This document shows positions 31,501 through 34,881 of a stretch of 34,881 bases of DNA, piece after piece. Each line of letters opens with the position of its first letter. The stretch's first letter is position 1. The notes beneath the pieces were generated by a model. It ran no database searches. It was not told the origin of the DNA and saw only the letters and a program-made list of their open reading frames with translations. The DNA comes from DAOTTW01 sp034437615 (lineage in GTDB: Bacteria; Chloroflexota; Anaerolineae; Aggregatilineales; Phototrophicaceae): NCBI GenBank assembly GCA_034437615.1, contig DAOTTW010000189.1:1-34881 (forward strand). Direction: 5' to 3'. Position numbers and translations under genes: made by a program.

Positions 31501-32793
31501 TCATCCACCGCTGGCGGCAAGCACAGCAATGAACAACGGCACGAGACCAGCCACAGCCACAATCGCCAGGAAAATCAAGAACGCCGTGATGTAATCGAAG
31601 TTGCGGCTATGCGGCTGCTGGGGTGGTTGCGCCTGTGATTGCTGCGAGGGATAGCGCGTGTTGTAATTCGTGTTGAACTGCTGTTGCTGCACGGTGTAAC
31701 GCTGCTGCAACGGCTCCGGTGGCCGCGTAATGCCATTGCCCGGCGAGGGCACAGACGCTCTTTGTGCGCGTGGATCGTAGGGTTGTGGCGCGTTCGGTGC
31801 TAGAGGGTAACGCTCTGTTTGCGTCTGGGGTGGCAGTGTTTGCGGCGGGTTCGGGATGCTGACGCCTTGCGGTAATGTGGCTGGACGCTGTGGCGGTGGC
31901 GTCGCGGCGCGGGTATTGGGTGTGTGCGGTGGCGGCGTCGATGGCCCTTGCAAGGCCGTCTGGCTGCGCATATTTTCGCGGTAGCTCCGCAACACATTGC
32001 CCAGTTGATCCGCCATCTGATAGCGGCGGCGCGGGTCTTTGTCCATCACGCGATGAACGATACGCGCTAACGATTCCGGCACATTCGGGTTAATCTCGGT
32101 CACCAATGGCACGCGGGCTTGAATATGCGCCAGCGCCAATTCTTGCTGATTGGCCCCGCTATAGGGCAATTGGCCTGTCAGCAATTCAAACATCATAATG
32201 CCGATGGCATACACATCAGCCGCAGGTGCAGGACGATCACCCCGTGCCTGTTCTGGTGCGAAGTAGTGCGGGCTGCCCCACACGACATCGGCGCGTTGTT
32301 GCGGTTGCGTATCGCTCAGCGCTTGCGCGATGCCGAAATCCGTCACTTTCACCACATCTTGCGGCGTGACCAGTACATTTTGCGGCTTCACGTCCGCGTG
32401 CACCAGGCCGCTACGATGCGCATAACCCAAACCACCACAGACCTGTATCGCCAGATTCAGCACACGGTCAACAGGCAACGCCCCGATTGCCTGGATGATC
32501 TTCTTCAGGTCTTGCCCTTCGACCAATTCCATCACGATAAAGTGCGTCGGGCCATCGTTGCCCACGTCATGCACCGTGACGATGTTGGGATGCGAGAGGT
32601 TGGCGACTGACCGCGCTTCTTGCTTGAACTTGTCCAGAAATTGCGGATTCTGCGTCAGGCTAGGGCGCAGGATTTTCACAGCGACGTTGCGCTGAAGCTC
32701 CAAATCCTGTGCTTTATAAATGACTGACATACCGCCAGAGCCTTGTTGTGCATACAGGCGGTAGCGTCCTTTTAGGATAGTTTCTGTTGCCAT
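31501..32793 (-). CDS. Transmembrane Ser/Thr protein kinase (PknB type, non-RD)
   Basis: 430 residues. The N-terminal 275 form a Hanks-type kinase: Gly loop QGSGGMSVIYKA (17-28), Lys40 in VAVKIL, the C-helix Glu in FKQEARSVANL, catalytic loop HADVKPQN (132-139; Asp134), DFG at 152-154 and PEQARGD. Residues 280-400 are a Pro/Gln-rich linker and about 404-428 a single membrane helix (YITAFLIFLAIVAVAGLVPLF) that ends almost at the C-terminus, so no PASTA or other outer sensor exists. The catalytic loop reads HAD, not HRD, so it is a non-RD kinase that may not need activation-loop phosphorylation. Upstream is the dGTPase-like gene (50 bases), downstream the NERD-like gene. Confidence 0.94.
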   Translation of the reverse strand: MATETILKGRYRLYAQQGSGGMSVIYKAQDLELQRNVAVKILRPSLTQNPQFLDKFKQEARSVANLSHPNIVTVHDVGNDGPTHFIVMELVEGQDLKKIIQAIGALPVDRVLNLAIQVCGGLGYAHRSGLVHADVKPQNVLVTPQDVVKVTDFGIAQALSDTQPQQRADVVWGSPHYFAPEQARGDRPAPAADVYAIGIMMFELLTGQLPYSGANQQELALAHIQARVPLVTEINPNVPESLARIVHRVMDKDPRRRYQMADQLGNVLRSYRENMRSQTALQGPSTPPPHTPNTRAATPPPQRPATLPQGVSIPNPPQTLPPQTQTERYPLAPNAPQPYDPRAQRASVPSPGNGITRPPEPLQQRYTVQQQQFNTNYNTRYPSQQSQAQPPQQPHSRNFDYITAFLIFLAIVAVAGLVPLFIAVLAASGG

Positions 32794-32843
32794 GCCTCTA
32801 CTACCTCGGCATCATGATCGTTTGGGCGTCTTGCAAAAGCGCA

Positions 32844-33995
32844 TTACGGGCGCGTCATCGGGTCGAACAAATGCCTGTATTCTAGCAAAGCACTGCGGTC
32901 TGTCATACTGGCAATGTAATCTGCAACGACACGCTGCACCCCTTCAGCCTGGACGCGCTCACGATAATCGTTCGGGAGTTGCCTCGGCTCCTTGATGTAG
33001 CTGCCGAATAAGCGACTGATGAAATGCTCGGCGCGTTGTTTCATGCGCACCACACGAAAATGATAGTACATATTCTCGAACAGAAAGGCTTTCAGTTCTT
33101 TGTTACGGGCGGCCAGCGCTTCCGAATGTGCGACGACGTTTTTATCATGGCGCTGCACATCGCTGACCGCTTGCGCGTTGATCTCATCCAGGTTTTGCAT
33201 CGTAATGCGCAACACATCATCCACCTGGACGCCAACCAATTCCCGCACAAAGCGGTGACGGTCAATTTCGCTCAGCACATGGCCACGATATTCCAGACGC
33301 TCACATAAATCACGCCAGATGGCGAGTTCGTTCAACTGATCGACTGTAATCAGGCCACTTTGCAGGCCATCATCTAAATCATGCGCGTTATAAGCCAGTT
33401 CGTCGGCAATGTTGGCGATCTGCGCCTCAACGCTGCCCCGCAGTGACGCATCAAAACCCCCTGCTGCGCTCAAATCGTATTGGGTTTCGTGCTTGGCGAT
33501 GCCCTCTAGCGTTTCATGCGTCAGGTTCAGCCCTGGCCACTGCGGATAGCGCGTCTCCAGCTCTGTCACCACGCGGTAGCTCTGGTGGTTGTGGTTAAAG
33601 CCGCCTGCATCACGTGTCAACTGATCGAGCATATCTTCCCCCGCGTGGCCAAAAGGCGGGTGCCCCAGGTCATGCGCAAGGCAAATCGCCTCGGTCAAAT
33701 CCTCGTTCACGCCCAATGAACGCGCCAACGTGCGCCCAATCTGCGCCACTTCCAGCGTATGCGTCAGGCGTGTACGGTAATAATCCCCCGCATCGTTGAC
33801 GAAGACCTGCGTCTTGTATTCCAAGCGCCGGAACGCCGCCGCATGGATGATGCGATCCCGGTCCCGCTGAAATGGCGTGCGGTAGGCGGGTTCGTGGTCG
33901 TGATGAAAGCGCCCGCGTGTATTCTGGCTCAGTTGCGCATAGGGCGCTAAGCGTGCTGCTTCTTGTTCTTGCATCCGTTCACGTGTGAAGTACAT
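32844..33995 (-). CDS. dgt: dGTPase-like HD-domain triphosphohydrolase
   Basis: Deoxyguanosine triphosphate triphosphohydrolase-like protein, which removes triphosphate from dNTPs. I take ATG 33995 (MYFTRERMQEQEAARLAPYA), giving about 383 residues; the longer frame to 34151 reads through a hairpin repeat and is spurious. Motifs: GRFHHDHEPAYRTPFQRDRDRI, HAAAFRRLEYKTQVF, the HD motif RLTHTLEVAQIGRTLA...AHDLGHPPFGHAGED (metal-binding His and Asp) and IANIADELAYNAHDLDDG. Length and C-terminus (RVVADYIASMTDRSAL) are typical of the deoxyguanosinetriphosphatase-like family. It heads a leftward run with the kinase, NERD-like and methyltransferase genes. The exact substrate may not be dGTP. Confidence 0.93.
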   Translation of the reverse strand: MYFTRERMQEQEAARLAPYAQLSQNTRGRFHHDHEPAYRTPFQRDRDRIIHAAAFRRLEYKTQVFVNDAGDYYRTRLTHTLEVAQIGRTLARSLGVNEDLTEAICLAHDLGHPPFGHAGEDMLDQLTRDAGGFNHNHQSYRVVTELETRYPQWPGLNLTHETLEGIAKHETQYDLSAAGGFDASLRGSVEAQIANIADELAYNAHDLDDGLQSGLITVDQLNELAIWRDLCERLEYRGHVLSEIDRHRFVRELVGVQVDDVLRITMQNLDEINAQAVSDVQRHDKNVVAHSEALAARNKELKAFLFENMYYHFRVVRMKQRAEHFISRLFGSYIKEPRQLPNDYRERVQAEGVQRVVADYIASMTDRSALLEYRHLFDPMTRP

Positions 33996-34078
33996 GCTGT
34001 TGTGCTGCCTTGCTCGTTGTGTTGTCGTTCGTCCATATACTAAATTGGGTACTGTATCCATCTCGGTTGATTTTTGGC

Positions 34079-34139
34079 GGACGCCGTGAATGGCGTCCCT
34101 ACAATTACGTTCTGTGTAGGGACGCGCCGAGGCGCGTCC
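34079..34139. repeat. Double hairpin repeat, locus D
   Basis: Two stems in inverted order: GGACGCC-gtgaat-GGCGTCC (34079-34098) followed by CCTACA, then TGTAGG and GGACGCGCC-ga-GGCGCGTCC (34120-34139). The first matches copy A and locus C, and the second matches locus E. No long terminal repeats are visible. It lies between the dGTPase-like gene and the esterase promoter. Confidence 0.7.
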
Positions 34140-34219
34140 GAAACCCAGCAATACGTTTCAACTCGACTTCGATACACAACTTTAAATTGTACCTGTGCAC
34201 CCCAAATTCAGCGAACCGC

Positions 34220-34250
34220 TTGCAGTGGACTCTATAGGTCGTGCTATACT
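34220..34250 (+). promoter_or_regulatory. Extended -10 promoter for the esterase
   Basis: TGCTATACT at 34242-34250 with TTGCAG at 34220-34225, a 19-base spacer. The start codon is about 98 bases further on, leaving a moderate leader. Confidence 0.5.
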
Positions 34251-34348
34251 CATGTCTAGCATTTTGTCCCTTTTAATCTTGGCATAGTGATACGTCTAAT
34301 CTGCACAAATTAAACTATTTGTATCAAAATCGCAGTTTGGAGAGAACC

Positions 34349-34881
34349 ATGACCGCATGGGAGCGCTACACCCGGCACAAGCAAGATCATGAGCATAGCG
34401 TGGTGGGTGATTTGCAACGGTTACCCTCGCTATTTAGCCCACAACTAAACAACTGGCGTGACATTCTCGTTTTATTGCCCCCATCCTATCACGAAGAACC
34501 CCGACGCCAGTACCCGGTAATATACATGCACGATGGCCAGAATCTCTTTGATTACGCCACCAGCTTTTCACGCGAATGGTACGTTGACGAAGCCTTCTAT
34601 CGCTACCTGTCCGCAGAAGGCATTGAGAGCATCGTCGTCGGCATCCCGAATACACCCTCGCGCATTGATGAATACAGCCCCTGGATCAGCAAACAGCTTG
34701 GCGGCGGTTGTGGTGACCTGTATCTGGATTTTCTCGTGCAAACCGTCAAACCGCTGGTTGACGAAGCCTTCCGCACCTCGCCAGACCGCGAACACACGGG
34801 CCTGATGGGGTCATCAATGGGCGGCCTGATTAGCCTGTATGGGTTGTTCAAGCGCTCAGAAACGTTCGGCTTCGCCGGGGC
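34349..34881 (+). CDS. Esterase family alpha/beta hydrolase (3' end beyond window)
   Basis: ATG 34349, preceded by GGAG, opens a frame that runs off the right edge (177 codons seen). It matches the putative esterase (esterase D) family: RDILVLLPPSYHEE, QYPVIYMHDGQNLFD, ESIVVGIPNTPSRIDEYSPW and the nucleophile elbow LMGSSMGGLISLYG with the catalytic Ser. No signal peptide, so it is cytoplasmic. Related proteins hydrolyse esters such as siderophore or S-formylglutathione types; the substrate here cannot be told. Asp and His of the triad would lie beyond the window. Confidence 0.87.
   Translation, partial: MTAWERYTRHKQDHEHSVVGDLQRLPSLFSPQLNNWRDILVLLPPSYHEEPRRQYPVIYMHDGQNLFDYATSFSREWYVDEAFYRYLSAEGIESIVVGIPNTPSRIDEYSPWISKQLGGGCGDLYLDFLVQTVKPLVDEAFRTSPDREHTGLMGSSMGGLISLYGLFKRSETFGFAG

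Noticed and set aside
1..34881. CRISPR arrays, prophage, IS transposase, integrase or attachment sites
   Set aside because: No regularly spaced repeats, no phage structural or transposase motifs and only one tRNA, which has no integrase beside it.

Overview
The window looks like an ordinary chromosomal segment of a Chloroflexota bacterium, most likely of the Anaerolineae. This is inferred from gene content and protein style: ThyX instead of ThyA, PstS-like proteins with Thr/Pro/Glu linkers and paired cysteines, Pro/Thr-rich lipoproteins, a membrane-anchored FecR-like protein and a double-zinc-ribbon protein. No 16S or ribosomal marker is present to prove it. I see no phage, plasmid, transposase, CRISPR array or dedicated defence locus.

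Layout. 1-3411: a truncated tandem-domain PstS-like protein, a truncated haemoglobin overlapping a small membrane protein gene, and a lipoprotein. 3419-6047 (minus): yebC-ruvC-ruvA followed by thyX. 6196-9211: a FecR-like membrane protein, radC and a zinc-ribbon membrane protein. 9208-12170 (minus): enolase then pyruvate kinase, the last two steps of glycolysis, separated by a MITE-like repeat. 12396-14758 (plus): cysteine desulfurase and mnmA, a tRNA 2-thiouridylation pair. 14801-20000 (minus): prepilin peptidase, NAD(P)H-hydrate repair enzyme, polyprenyl synthase and a soluble histidine kinase. 20112-24478 (minus): a HAD-DinB fusion, a four-cysteine protein and an exonuclease-DinG-like protein whose Walker A motif is lost. 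24647-26936 (plus): a compact run of a SerK/SbnI-like ParB-fold protein, an ACT-domain protein, a beta-rich protein and a membrane-anchored JAMM peptidase. 26920-28130 (minus): three small membrane proteins. 28228-29772 (plus): an SRPBCC domain with a long disordered tail. 29834-33995 (minus): dGTPase-like HD hydrolase, Ser/Thr kinase, degenerate NERD-like membrane protein, methyltransferase and tRNA-His. 34349-end (plus): a truncated esterase.

The strongest structure not explained by genes is a family of intergenic hairpin repeats. Two long copies (2614-2740 and 10770-10877) share terminal inverted repeats, and one provides the enolase stop codon. Three shorter loci (near 8471, 13607 and 34079) share the inner hairpin core. 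The best candidates for something undescribed are the SerK/SbnI-like + ACT + JAMM gene run, the HAD-DinB fusion and the exonuclease-helicase with a dead-looking ATP site. Positions and motifs were read by eye; family assignments rest on motif recognition without any database search.
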